Shown here one piece after another: positions 52,156-61,212 of a stretch of 64,000 bases of DNA; position 1 is the stretch's first letter; every line of letters begins with the position of its first letter. Source of the stretch: Trueperella bernardiae (GTDB lineage Bacteria; Actinomycetota; Actinomycetes; Actinomycetales; Actinomycetaceae). The DNA lies in contig NZ_LNIZ01000008.1 of NCBI RefSeq assembly GCF_001469025.1, positions 1 through 64,000 of the forward strand. The letters run 5' to 3'. The notes under the pieces were generated by a model that had not been told where the DNA came from, did not search any database, and saw only the letters and a list, made by a program, of their open reading frames with translations. A program made the translations under genes and the position numbers.

Positions 52156-53247
52156 ATGGACTTCACACTCGACAACGCGGCGAAGATGGCGAGGGCCGCG
52201 GTGACGGCGTCGTCGGCGTTTGGCTATGAGCGGATCGCGCGGCCACTCCTGTTTCGCAAGGACCCCGAGGAGATCCATGACCTCATGATGCGGGCGCTGG
52301 GGGCGTCGGGCGGGCTGCTTGGGAGCTTCGGCGCGCAGATCTCCGCCAACCTGCCCGTGCTGCGCGTGCCGACCAAGCCCGTGCGCGCAGGCGGTGTGGA
52401 GTTCCGCCACCCCGTGCTACTCGCCGCCGGCCTGGACAAGACGGGCGAGGCGGCGCGGATGTGGTCGGCGCTCGGGTTCGCCGGCGCGGAGCTCGGCACC
52501 TTCACACCGCGCCCACAGCCCGGCAACCCCGAACCGCGCATGTTCCGCATGCCACAAGACCAGGCAATCATCAACCGGATGGGCTTCAACAACCCGGGCG
52601 CAGCGGCCGGCGCCGGGCGGCTGCGCGCGTGGGGCGTGAAGCGCGGGAACTACGCGCTCGGCCTGCGGATCGGCATGAGCATCGGCAAGAACAAGACCAC
52701 GCCGAACGAGGACTTCATCACCGACTACGTCGACTGCCTGCGCGAAGTGGCCGACGTGGCTGACTACGTGGCGATCAATGTCTCCAGCCCCAACACCCCC
52801 GGGCTGCGCGACCTGCAGGACCCGGCCGCACTACGCGACCTACTCCAGGCACTCAACGAGGTGCGGGCCGGCGACCGGCTGCCGCTGTGGCTCAAGATCG
52901 CCCCCGACATGGGGTGGCTCGAGATCGATGGCGTGCTAGGCGTGGCCGAGGAGATGGGCGTGGACGCGCTCATCGCCACCAACACCACCAACGCCCGGCC
53001 CGCCGGCCTACGCTCCTCCGCGGCCGCCGAGACGGGCGGACTGTCCGGCGCGCCGCTCACCCGGCGCTCCCTGCAGGTGATCCGGTACGTGGCTGAGCAC
53101 TCGGGCGTCGACGTCGTGGGATCGGGCGGAATCATGACCGCCGCCGACGCAGCCGCCGCCCTCGACGCCGGCGCCAAAGCCATCCAGCTCTACACCGGGT
53201 TCATCTACCGCGGACCGGCCCTCATCAGGGAGATCGCGGCGCTCTAA
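52156..53247 (+). CDS. pyrD: Quinone-dependent dihydroorotate dehydrogenase
   Basis: The 363 residues match the class 2 membrane-associated enzyme. An N-terminal helical extension (about 1-50, RPLLFRKDPEEIHDLMMRAL) precedes the FMN barrel (VLLAAGLDKTGEAARMW, GFNNPGAAAGA, AINVSSPNTPGLRDLQ with the catalytic serine, and VGSGGIMTAADAAAAL). It oxidises dihydroorotate to orotate, passing electrons to quinone. It is separate from and convergent with the pyrRBCFE operon. Confidence 0.93.
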   Translation: MDFTLDNAAKMARAAVTASSAFGYERIARPLLFRKDPEEIHDLMMRALGASGGLLGSFGAQISANLPVLRVPTKPVRAGGVEFRHPVLLAAGLDKTGEAARMWSALGFAGAELGTFTPRPQPGNPEPRMFRMPQDQAIINRMGFNNPGAAAGAGRLRAWGVKRGNYALGLRIGMSIGKNKTTPNEDFITDYVDCLREVADVADYVAINVSSPNTPGLRDLQDPAALRDLLQALNEVRAGDRLPLWLKIAPDMGWLEIDGVLGVAEEMGVDALIATNTTNARPAGLRSSAAAETGGLSGAPLTRRSLQVIRYVAEHSGVDVVGSGGIMTAADAAAALDAGAKAIQLYTGFIYRGPALIREIAAL

Positions 53248-53303
53248 GGCCGGGCGCACTGGGCCGGCGGACCGGGGCGCCGCCGGGCCGGATTTGAATT
53301 CAC

Positions 53304-53357
53304 TGGACGATTCCGGGCCGATCTTCTTATATGAGGAGATCGGCCCGGAATCGTCCA
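53304..53357 (+). repeat. Palindromic element, copy 5
   Basis: This 54-nt palindrome lies 56 bp after pyrD and is convergent with pyrE. Compared with copy 2 it has two paired changes (A/T to T/A at arm position 8, and G/C to C/G near position 15) that keep the stem. It is followed by AAAATATTACAATCG. Confidence 0.85.
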
Positions 53358-53417
53358 AAATATTACAATCGTCCCGCGAAGGGACGTTTTCGGCAGGTAC
53401 AACCGGGTACCGGCCGG

Positions 53418-53987
53418 CTACAGCCGGCGGCTGCCCGGCGAATCCAGCTCCTCGCCCGCCGCGCACAGCCCGCACTCCTCCGGCGCCCACGATTCCGTGG
53501 GTAGGGAGAGCAGCGGGTAGAAGGGCGCGGTAAACTTGCGTTCGGTCTTGCGGTCGATGAGCGCGACCACGCCCACCACCTCGGCGCCCGCCGCCTCCAC
53601 GAGCGCCACGACCTCAGCCACGGACCCGCCGGTGGTGACCACGTCCTCCACCACGAGCACGCGCGCCCCGCGCGGGATCTCGAAGGAGCGCCGAAGCTGC
53701 ATCGCGCCGTCCACCCGCTCGGTGAACACGAAGCGCTTGTGCAGGGCGAGCGCCACCGCGAAGCCGAACAGCATGCCGCCCACGGCCGGCGAGGCCACTA
53801 TGTCGACCTCCACGTCCAGCCGCCGCACCGCCTCCTGCGCGAGCGCGGCCGTCACGTCCGGCGATTCGAGCACCCGCGCACACTGAATGTACGTGTCGGA
53901 GTGCCGTCCGCTCGTCAGCGCGAAGTGCCCGTGCCGGATCGCTTCGGTTTCGCGCACGCGCGCCAGAATCTCATCGTTAGTGAGCAT
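53418..53987 (-). CDS. pyrE: Orotate phosphoribosyltransferase
   Basis: The 189 residues carry the PRPP motif VLVVEDVVTTGGSVAEVVAL and substrate region GHFALTSGRHSDTYIQCARV. It converts orotate and PRPP to OMP. The C-terminus has a CGLCAAG pair of cysteines, seen in some actinobacterial PyrE. The ATG at 53987 overlaps the pyrF stop by 11 bp. It is last in the pyr operon; upstream in-frame codons belong to the pyrF region. Confidence 0.93.
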   Translation of the reverse strand: MLTNDEILARVRETEAIRHGHFALTSGRHSDTYIQCARVLESPDVTAALAQEAVRRLDVEVDIVASPAVGGMLFGFAVALALHKRFVFTERVDGAMQLRRSFEIPRGARVLVVEDVVTTGGSVAEVVALVEAAGAEVVGVVALIDRKTERKFTAPFYPLLSLPTESWAPEECGLCAAGEELDSPGSRRL

Positions 53988-54732
53988 TGTTCCCCCTGAT
54001 ATCTGCGGCGATTGCCTCGAATGCCGCCGCCGGGTCCGCGGCCTGCGTGATCGGCCTTCCGACGACCACGTGGCTCGCCCCATCCTTGACCGCCGCGCCG
54101 GGCGTAGCCACGCGCGACTGATCGCCGATGTCCGCGCCAGCCGGCCGCACCCCGGGCGTGACGATAAGCGCCTCGGGGCCGAGCACGCCGCGCAGGTCGC
54201 CCGCTTCCAGCGGTGAGCAGATGACGCCGTCCGCCCCCGCCGCATAAGAGGCTCGCGCGAGTTCGCGCACCTGGTCCGGCAGGGCCCGCCCCACGCCGAT
54301 CTGTTCCAAACCGGCGGCGTCCATCGAAGTCAGCACGGTGACAGCCAGAATCTTCGTGGGGGCACCCACGCGGGTCAGGCCTTCACGGGCGGCGGCGACC
54401 ATGTCGGCGCCGCCCGCGCCGTGCACGGTGAGCAGGTCCGCGCCGAGCTCCCCGAGCACGGCGCTGGCCGCGCGCACCTGGTGTGGGATGTCGTGGAGCT
54501 TGAGGTCCAGGAAAACGTGGAATCCGCGTGCCTTCAGCTCGGTCACAATGCGCGGCCCGGCCGCGTAGAACAGGGTCATGCCCACCTTGAGCCACGCCCC
54601 GCGCGGGAGCATGTCCGCGAGCGCGAGCGCCTCGCCTTCAGGCAGGTCGAGGGCCACGATGACGCGCCCGGCCGCCCCGGCCATATCCCCGTCTCCCGCA
54701 GCCCCAGCCACGCCGCCAGCCATCTCGCTCAC
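53977..54732 (-). CDS. pyrF: Orotidine 5'-phosphate decarboxylase
   Basis: The 251 residues are a TIM-barrel OMP decarboxylase of the PyrF type 1 group: RVIVALDLPEGEALALAD, the catalytic block FHVFLDLKLHDIPHQVRAA, and VVVGRPITQAADPAAAF. It makes UMP. The GTG at 54732 overlaps the pyrC stop (GTGA) and follows GAGGGGG; the ATG at 54723 is an alternative. It ends 11 bp inside pyrE. Confidence 0.9.
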   Translation of the reverse strand: MSEMAGGVAGAAGDGDMAGAAGRVIVALDLPEGEALALADMLPRGAWLKVGMTLFYAAGPRIVTELKARGFHVFLDLKLHDIPHQVRAASAVLGELGADLLTVHGAGGADMVAAAREGLTRVGAPTKILAVTVLTSMDAAGLEQIGVGRALPDQVRELARASYAAGADGVICSPLEAGDLRGVLGPEALIVTPGVRPAGADIGDQSRVATPGAAVKDGASHVVVGRPITQAADPAAAFEAIAADIRGNNAH

Positions 54733-56096
54733 TTGGCCACCGCCCCCTCGCGGTAGGTGAACTCCCCACGGAGCATGGTGCCCCACACCTCGCCGTGGAG
54801 CACGCGCCCCCAGAACCCGGAGTTCGCCGACTTTGAGGCCAAATGCTCCCGGTCCACCGGCGTGGTCCCTTCGGGGTCGAACACGCACAGGTTGGCTTCG
54901 GCCCCGGCTTCGATCTTTTGGGGTGCGAGCCGCAGGATCTCGCGCGGGCGCGCCACCATGAGCTCGACCACGCGGTCCCACCCGATCCGCCCGGGCTGCA
55001 CGAGCCCGGTGAACACGGCCGGAAGCGAGGTCTCCAGCCCGATCATCCCGAAGGGCGCGTTTTCGAACTCGAGGTCCTTCTCATGCGCAGCATGCGGGGC
55101 ATGGTCGGTGGCGATCACGTCGATCGTCCCGTCCACCACGGCCTGGGCCAGCGCCTCCGCGTCAGCGTGGGCGCGCAGCGGCGGGTTGACCTTCAGGTAC
55201 GTTTCGTATTCGGTGGTGATGTCGTCCTCGGTGAGGAATAGGTGGTGCGGTGTCGCCTCGGCGGTCACATCCAGCCCGGCGGCCTTCGCCTCACGCACGA
55301 CCTCCACCCCGGGCGCCGTGGAGATGTGGGCCACGTGCATGCGCCCGCCGGTCAGCCTCACCAGCTCGACGTCGCGCAAGATCTGCACCACTTCCCCTTG
55401 GGCAGGCCAGCCGGCGAGCCCCAGCCGCGTAGAGACCACGCCCTCGTTCACGACGCCGCTACCGACCACCGCATCATCCTGCGAGTGCGTGATGATCGGC
55501 CGGTCCCACACCTTGGCGTAGTCGAGCGCGAGCCGCATGAGCCCGCCGTGCTGGATGCCGTGCCCGTCGTCGGAGAAGGCGACCGCGCCGGCCTCGGCCA
55601 TCTCGCCCATCTCGGCGAGCTCCTTGCCTTCGAGCCCCTTCGTCACGGCACCGATCGGGAAGATGTCCACGAGCCCGACCTCCTCGCCACGCTCGATCTG
55701 TCTCTCGATCAGCTTGCCGTTGTCCACCACCGGCGTCGTGTTCGCCATGGTCGCCACCCCGGTGAAGCCGCCGCGGGCCGCCGCGCGCGAGCCGGTGAGG
55801 ATATCTTCCTTGTGCTCCTGCCCGGGCTCGCGGAAGTGCACGTGCATGTCGAACAGTCCCGGCAGCACCACCTTGCCGCGCAGGTCCACCCGCTCGACTT
55901 CCGCCCATTCGCCAACGACGCCGACCGCGTCCGCCGCGTCCGAAGCTCCCGCCGCGTCCGATCCCTCGGCGTTCGCCGGCCCGTCGACGTCGACAACAAT
56001 CGCCACGATCCGGCCGTCCCGGACGTAAATGTCGGCCACGGCGTCGAGCCCCACCTGGGGGTCCACGACCCGCGCACCCTGCAGAATCTTACGCAT
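54729..56096 (-). CDS. pyrC: Dihydroorotase
   Basis: The 455 residues are a class I amidohydrolase: LPGLFDMHVHFREPGQEHKE (metal-binding HxH), GVATMANTTPVVDN, AEATPHHLFLTEDD and VIATDHAPHAAHEKD. It cyclises carbamoyl aspartate. An Ala/Asp-rich insert (about residues 43-60) interrupts the small N-terminal domain. The ATG at 56096 overlaps pyrB by 8 bp. Confidence 0.94.
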   Translation of the reverse strand: MRKILQGARVVDPQVGLDAVADIYVRDGRIVAIVVDVDGPANAEGSDAAGASDAADAVGVVGEWAEVERVDLRGKVVLPGLFDMHVHFREPGQEHKEDILTGSRAAARGGFTGVATMANTTPVVDNGKLIERQIERGEEVGLVDIFPIGAVTKGLEGKELAEMGEMAEAGAVAFSDDGHGIQHGGLMRLALDYAKVWDRPIITHSQDDAVVGSGVVNEGVVSTRLGLAGWPAQGEVVQILRDVELVRLTGGRMHVAHISTAPGVEVVREAKAAGLDVTAEATPHHLFLTEDDITTEYETYLKVNPPLRAHADAEALAQAVVDGTIDVIATDHAPHAAHEKDLEFENAPFGMIGLETSLPAVFTGLVQPGRIGWDRVVELMVARPREILRLAPQKIEAGAEANLCVFDPEGTTPVDREHLASKSANSGFWGRVLHGEVWGTMLRGEFTYREGAVAK

Positions 56097-57066
56097 TGAC
56101 CAGCTCCTTCGCGGCGATGGGGGACAGATCCTCGGCACAGTTCGCGAGGAGAAGTTCCATGATGGCCATCCGCACGGCCACGCCCGAGTTGACCTGGTTG
56201 AGCACGCGGGCCGGGATCGAGTCGGCCACCTCCTGCGTGATTTCCACGCCGCGGTTCATAGGGCCGGGGTGCATGATGACTGTGTGTGGGGCGAGCGCGG
56301 CCAGGCGCTGCGAGTTCATACCCCAGAAGCGGGCGTATTCGCGTAACGAGGGTAGGAGTTGCAGGCTGCCGAGCCGCTCGAGCTGGATGCGCAGGAGGTA
56401 GACGACGTCGGCGCCGTAGATCGCCTCGTCCACGCTAGCGGCCACTTCCACACCGAGCACGTCGGGGCGGGCGGGCAGGAAGGCGGGCGGGCCGGCCACC
56501 ACCACGCTCGCGCCGAGCCGGCCGAGCACGCGGGCGAGCGAGCCGACCACGCGCGAGTGCGCGATGTCGCCCACGATCGCCACGCGCAGACCCGCGATCC
56601 GGCCGAAGTTGGCGCGCATGGTGTGCAGGTCGAGGAGGGCCTGGGTGGGGTGTTCGTGCTTGCCGTCGCCGGCGTTGATAACCGAGCCGCGGATGTTGCG
56701 GCGCACGATTTGGGGGCTGCCGGCGGCGCGCGCCCGGATGACCACCATGTCGGTGTCCATCGCGTCGAGGGTCTGCGCGGTGTCCACCAGCGACTCCCCC
56801 TTCGCGATCGAGGACGCCGAGCCGGAGATGTTGATGACGTCCGCGCCGAGCCGCTTGCCCGCGATCTCGAAGGAGGTGCGGGTGCGAGTGGAGGGCTCCA
56901 GGAAGAGGTTGACGATCGTCTGCCCGCGCAGGCTGCCGTGCTTCTTGGTGCCCGGCCCGGAGGCGTTGGCGGCGGCGTGCAGGTCGGCGCGGTCGAGGAT
57001 CGTTTCGATGTCGGCGATGGACAGGTCGTCCATCGTCATCAGGTGGCGGGTAGACAGGATACTCAT
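56089..57066 (-). CDS. pyrB: Aspartate carbamoyltransferase catalytic subunit
   Basis: The 325 residues carry FLEPSTRTRTSFEIAGKRLG (carbamoyl-phosphate loop), GDGKHEHPTQALLDLHTM and VIMHPGPMNRGVEI. It condenses aspartate with carbamoyl phosphate. No pyrI regulatory subunit is nearby. Start and stop overlap with pyrR (4 bp) and pyrC (8 bp), which indicates tight translational coupling. Confidence 0.95.
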   Translation of the reverse strand: MSILSTRHLMTMDDLSIADIETILDRADLHAAANASGPGTKKHGSLRGQTIVNLFLEPSTRTRTSFEIAGKRLGADVINISGSASSIAKGESLVDTAQTLDAMDTDMVVIRARAAGSPQIVRRNIRGSVINAGDGKHEHPTQALLDLHTMRANFGRIAGLRVAIVGDIAHSRVVGSLARVLGRLGASVVVAGPPAFLPARPDVLGVEVAASVDEAIYGADVVYLLRIQLERLGSLQLLPSLREYARFWGMNSQRLAALAPHTVIMHPGPMNRGVEITQEVADSIPARVLNQVNSGVAVRMAIMELLLANCAEDLSPIAAKELVNA

Positions 57067-57635
57067 CGGGAAACCTCCACAACCTCAACCGAGGTCTGCT
57101 TGTCTGTGGGTTCGATCTTGACCACGACCTTGTCGGCCGCGTGCGTGGGCACGTTCTTGCCCACGAAGTCTGCGCGGATGGGTAGTTCGCGGTGCCCGCG
57201 ATCCACCAGGACGGCCAGCCAGATGCGCGACGGGCGGCCGGCCGAGAGCAGCGCGTCCATCGCGGCGCGCGCGGTGCGGCCCGTGTAGAGGACGTCGTCG
57301 ACCAGCACCGCCTTCTTTCCCGTTAGGTCCGGGATCACAACGCCGGCACCGCGGCCCGCGTCGTCACCTTCAGCCGCTCCGGGCGCGGGGCGCGCGGGCT
57401 GGGCGCTGGCCGGGCGGGCGTCGTCACGAAAATCGGTGATATCGAGGTGGACGACCGGGACCTCCACGCCCTCGATGCGCTTGATCATGGTGGCGAGGTG
57501 GCGGGCAATGGTGTCGCCGCGGTTGATGATGCCCACCAGCACCAGGCCGTCGGTGCCGCGCGTGGATTCGAGGATTTCGTGGGCGATGCGGATGAGGGAG
57601 CGGCCGATTGCCGGCGCGTCGAGCACGGTGGTCAT
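57063..57635 (-). CDS. pyrR: PyrR, pyr operon RNA-binding regulator
   Basis: The 190 residues are a phosphoribosyltransferase-fold protein with the PRPP motif AVLVDDVLYTGRTARAAMDAL in its usual PyrR form. VLDAPAIGRSLIRIAHEILE lies near the N-terminus. PyrR binds a hairpin in the pyr mRNA when UMP is high and can also have uracil phosphoribosyltransferase activity. A 30-residue Pro/Ala/Gly-rich insert lies about residue 80. The ATG at 57635 has GGAAGGAGAAGG upstream. Its leader carries the matching RNA hairpin. Confidence 0.93.
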   Translation of the reverse strand: MTTVLDAPAIGRSLIRIAHEILESTRGTDGLVLVGIINRGDTIARHLATMIKRIEGVEVPVVHLDITDFRDDARPASAQPARPAPGAAEGDDAGRGAGVVIPDLTGKKAVLVDDVLYTGRTARAAMDALLSAGRPSRIWLAVLVDRGHRELPIRADFVGKNVPTHAADKVVVKIEPTDKQTSVEVVEVSR

Positions 57636-57725
57636 TCCTTCTCCTTCCCTCGCGGAAAGAGAGCGCGGTGCCGCGCGTCGTTCAGGCACGCGTTGCCGCG
57701 GTGCCGCGCCCGTACCCCTGGCAGT

Positions 57726-57750
57726 AAAAAGCCCCGCCAGAAGGCAGGGC
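57726..57750 (-). terminator. Attenuator terminator in the pyrR leader
   Basis: On the minus strand GCCCTGCC-TTCT-GGCGGGGC forms a stem with one T/G wobble, followed by TTTTT. It lies about 90 bp before the pyrR start and just downstream of the PyrR hairpin. Confidence 0.78.
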
Positions 57751-57761
57751 AGAAGCGAGGC

Positions 57762-57792
57762 GTCTTGCCGGTTCTCTGACCGCCTTAAAGAC
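57762..57792 (-). promoter_or_regulatory. PyrR-binding hairpin in the pyr operon leader
   Basis: On the minus strand GTCTT...AAGAC forms the outer stem and CGGT-CAGAGA-ACCG the upper stem and loop, with a purine-rich internal bulge. The CAGAGA hexaloop matches the CNGNGA-type loop of known PyrR sites. Binding by PyrR would favour the terminator at 57726-57750 and lower pyr expression. Confidence 0.75.
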
Positions 57793-57849
57793 TACCCACA
57801 GCCTAGCCCGCCTCGCGGCACGTGTCGAGCCGCCGCGCCGTGGCACCAC

Positions 57850-58521
57850 TTACAGCTTGCGGCCCCGGGCGCCGGCGGCGATGTCGGAAATGGCGCGCAG
57901 GCGGCGTAGCGACACCGTGCCATCATCCTGGAAGCGTGCCAGCTGCCAGGGCGGCGCGAGAGAGAGGTAGGTGTTGACCACCACGTCCGGGCTCTCCTTC
58001 ATGTCCGTGCCAAGCCACGCCACCAGCACCGCGATGAGGTTGTACACCTGCTGGGTGGTGGCCATCGCCGTCCACAGGTTCGACACGGTTTCCTCGCGCA
58101 GGTGGGAGGTGAACTCGTCCACGTAGGCGTCGAAGATGAGGGCCAGACGGCGGGTAATGTGCCCGACCACCACCGGCTGATTCGGGGCGAACAGCGCGCT
58201 CAGGAACTCCCGGTGCTCGCGCAGCTCGGTTAGCATCCGCACGTAGGTCTCCCGCCAGCGCAGGAGGTAGTTCTCGTTCGGGGTGGCAACGGCGTCGATC
58301 AGCTCGTCAAGGTAGGGCTGCAGCACGTCGACCACCATGTCCGCAACGAACTGCGCCGGCGAATCCCCGTGCTGGTAGAAGGTAGTGCGCGACACCCCGG
58401 CCTCGCGCGTTAGCTCCGCCACCGTGATGGAATCCGCCGGCTTGGTCAGGGCGAGCCGGCGCGCCGCGTCACACAGCTGCCCGCGCACGCGCACGTACCG
58501 CGGGTCGTTGTTCATCTCCAT
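57850..58521 (-). CDS. TetR-family transcriptional regulator
   Basis: The 223 residues have an N-terminal TetR helix-turn-helix (ALTKPADSITVAELTREAGV, SRTTFYQHGDSP) and a helical ligand-binding part. It is divergent from the DMSO-reductase-type operon with 246 bp between them, so it may control that operon. Its ligand is unknown. Confidence 0.82.
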   Translation of the reverse strand: MEMNNDPRYVRVRGQLCDAARRLALTKPADSITVAELTREAGVSRTTFYQHGDSPAQFVADMVVDVLQPYLDELIDAVATPNENYLLRWRETYVRMLTELREHREFLSALFAPNQPVVVGHITRRLALIFDAYVDEFTSHLREETVSNLWTAMATTQQVYNLIAVLVAWLGTDMKESPDVVVNTYLSLAPPWQLARFQDDGTVSLRRLRAISDIAAGARGRKL

Positions 58522-58767
58522 CGCGCCTCCTGGCAGGAATTATACCGACGACGACACCCTGCCGCCCCGTCCCTTCGGCCCTGCCGCCCCGGCGCAGCCG
58601 CATATTAGAAGCCAAACTATCACCTATTTATTTCGGGCAAATCAGACATTGGGCCACAAAAGTCCTGGTAGGCGGGTCGTCACTGTTAAACACCTGTCTT
58701 TTAGCAGATAGATTCGGAACATGACCCCGGCACCCCGGGGCGGACCGACTCGATAAGGAGAACCGGC

Positions 58768-61212
58768 ATGACTCAGACTCTGCCCCCGAAGCTAGACGGG
58801 ACGACTGGCCCGTCTCGCCGAACATTTCTCAAGTGGTCAGGCGTGGCTGCCGGAGTAGCTGGCCTCGCTGCGACCACCTCTCATCTCCCCACTCCTGCCG
58901 TGGCCGCTCAGACCGACGGCATGGAAGGCGTGGATAAGACGGTGTGGAACGCCTGCCTGGCCAACTGCCAGTCCCGCTGCCCGCTGCGCCTCCAGGTCAA
59001 GGACGGCGCCGTGGTTCGCGTGCTCGCGGACAACACGGGCTCGGACGAATTTGGCGACTTCCAGATCCGGGCGTGCGTGCGCGGTCGCAACCAGCGCGAG
59101 CGCATCTACTCCCCCGATCGCATCAAGAAGCCGATGAAGCGCGTGGGCCAGCGCGGCGAGGGCAAGTGGGAGGAGATCACGTGGGAGGAGGCCTTCGACA
59201 CGATCGCCTCCGAACTCAAGCGCGTGAAGGAAACCTACGGCAACGAAGCCCTGTGGTATCACTACGGCTCCGGCTCCACCGGCGGCAACATCACGAAGCG
59301 CGGCACCTGGCCGCGCCTGCTCAACACCTACGGTGGTTACCTCGGCCAGTACGGCGACTACTCCACGGCCCAGCTCACGGCCGGCACTTTGTTCCACTAT
59401 GGCGGCTGGATCCCGTCCAACTCGCTCGAGGACGTGAAGAACTCCAAGCTCCAGGTCATGTTCGCCAATAACCCGCTGGAGACCCGCATGTCGGGCGGCG
59501 GCGAGCTCGCCGTCGTGCAAAAGACGAAGTCCGAGTACGGGATCCGGACGATCATCATCGACCCGCGCTACTCAGAGACTGCGCTGGCCGTGGGCGACGA
59601 GTGGGTGCCAATCAAGCCCGGCACCGACGCCGCGCTCGTGGCCGGCATGATCCACGTGATCCTCTCCGAGAACCTCCAGGACCAGGACTTCCTCGACAAG
59701 TACTGCGTCGGCTTCGACGAGGACCACATGCCTGAGGGCATCCCGCCGCACAACTCCTACCGCTCCTACATCGAGGGCAAGGGGGCCGACGGCATCGAGA
59801 AGACCCCCGAGTGGGCGCAGGACATCACCGGCGTTCCGGCGACGACCATCCGCCGCCTCGCCCGCGAGATCGCGAACGCCAAGCCGTGCGCGATCACCCA
59901 GGGCTGGGGCCTGCAGCGCCACGCGAACGGGGAGAACGGCGCGCGCGCGGTCTTCACCCTCGCCGCCGTGACCGGCAACATCGGCATCCCGGGCGGCGGC
60001 AACGGCGCCCGCGAGGGCAACACCACCCTGCCCGTCAAGGCATTCCCGCTCTTCGACGGCGAAAAGCCGCCCGTGAGCACGCAGATCTCCTGCTTCAACT
60101 GGCCCGACGCCATCATGGACGGACCGTCGATGACGGCCGAAAAGGACGGCGTGCGCGGCAAGAAGAAGCTGGACGTGGGCATCAAGCTCATGGTGGTCAA
60201 CGCCTCCAACACCCTCATCAACCAGCACAACGACATCCACTACACCCAAGAGGCGTTGCGGGATGACACGAAATGCGAGTTCATCGTGGTGATTGACCAC
60301 CAGTGGACCGCCAGCTGCGACTGGGGCGACATCGTCCTTCCCTCCACCACAAACTTCGAGGAGATCGACATCATCCCCGGCGCCTCGTGTGGCGACATGG
60401 GCTGGGCGATCTGGGGCGACAAGGCGATCGAGCCGCTGTACGACGCGAAGACCGGCTACGAAATGTGCACCGAGATCGCGCGCCGTCTTGGCATCGAGCA
60501 GGAGTTCACCCAGGGCCGCACCCAGGAGGAGTGGCGCCGGTGGCTCATCGATGAGACCCGCGCCAACGTGGAGGGCTTCCCCACCGAGGAGGATTGGCCC
60601 GAGGTCGGCGTCTTCCGCGCTTACTCCGGCAAGCACCGGGTGGCCATGAAGGACTTCCGCGAGGATCCCGAGGCGAATCCGCTGGAGACGGCGTCGGGCA
60701 AGATCGACATCTTCTCCGCGCCGCTGTACGAATACTCCAAGACGTGGGTCTTCGAGGGCGAGCGCGCGGGCGACCGCGTCACCGCGATCCCCGAGTACCT
60801 CGAGACGTGGGAGGGCCAGGCCGAGGCCCGTACGAACGATAAGTACCCGCTGCAGTGCATCGCTCACCACTACAAGGGCCGCACCCACTCCAGCTACGCG
60901 AACCTCGAAAAGGGTCTGGAGTTGCACCCGCAGATGCTGTGGATCAACCCCGCAGACGCGGAGGCTCGCGGCATCGCCAACGGCGACACGATCTACGTGT
61001 TCAATGACCGCGGCAAGGTCAAGACCGAGGCGCGCGTGACTCCGCGCATCGTGCCCGGCGTCGTGTCCCTGCCGCAGGGCGCGTGGTACAAGCCGAACGC
61101 CGACGGCGTCGACGAAGGCGGCTGTATCAACACGCTCATGAAGTACCACCCCTCCCCCCTCGCCAAGGGGAACCCGGGGCACACGGCGCTCGTTCAAGTT
61201 GAGAAGGCGTGA
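58768..61212 (+). CDS. DMSO-reductase-family molybdopterin oxidoreductase, catalytic subunit
   Basis: The 814 residues start with a twin-arginine signal (SRRTFLKWSGVAAGVAGLAA). A 4Fe-4S site follows, with cysteines in CLANCQSRC and RACVRGR. The molybdenum-domain motifs include YGDYSTAQLT, whose serine is the likely Mo ligand. It resembles DmsA/YnfE and should reduce an S- or N-oxide at the outer membrane face using quinol electrons, supporting anaerobic respiration. It is first in dmsABC-type order, with AAGGAG before the ATG. Confidence 0.9.
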   Translation: MTQTLPPKLDGTTGPSRRTFLKWSGVAAGVAGLAATTSHLPTPAVAAQTDGMEGVDKTVWNACLANCQSRCPLRLQVKDGAVVRVLADNTGSDEFGDFQIRACVRGRNQRERIYSPDRIKKPMKRVGQRGEGKWEEITWEEAFDTIASELKRVKETYGNEALWYHYGSGSTGGNITKRGTWPRLLNTYGGYLGQYGDYSTAQLTAGTLFHYGGWIPSNSLEDVKNSKLQVMFANNPLETRMSGGGELAVVQKTKSEYGIRTIIIDPRYSETALAVGDEWVPIKPGTDAALVAGMIHVILSENLQDQDFLDKYCVGFDEDHMPEGIPPHNSYRSYIEGKGADGIEKTPEWAQDITGVPATTIRRLAREIANAKPCAITQGWGLQRHANGENGARAVFTLAAVTGNIGIPGGGNGAREGNTTLPVKAFPLFDGEKPPVSTQISCFNWPDAIMDGPSMTAEKDGVRGKKKLDVGIKLMVVNASNTLINQHNDIHYTQEALRDDTKCEFIVVIDHQWTASCDWGDIVLPSTTNFEEIDIIPGASCGDMGWAIWGDKAIEPLYDAKTGYEMCTEIARRLGIEQEFTQGRTQEEWRRWLIDETRANVEGFPTEEDWPEVGVFRAYSGKHRVAMKDFREDPEANPLETASGKIDIFSAPLYEYSKTWVFEGERAGDRVTAIPEYLETWEGQAEARTNDKYPLQCIAHHYKGRTHSSYANLEKGLELHPQMLWINPADAEARGIANGDTIYVFNDRGKVKTEARVTPRIVPGVVSLPQGAWYKPNADGVDEGGCINTLMKYHPSPLAKGNPGHTALVQVEKA

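Noticed and set aside
53008-53490. A minus-strand open frame of 160 codons opposite the end of pyrD
   Set aside because: It reads through the palindrome and the antisense of pyrD. Similar peptide strings (LDDSGP...GPESS) appear wherever the palindrome is translated, so it is an artefact of the repeat.
53977-54981. A longer PyrF frame reaching upstream to 54981
   Set aside because: The extra N-terminal part lies inside pyrC coding sequence and is not PyrF-like. The GTG at 54732 is the coupled start.
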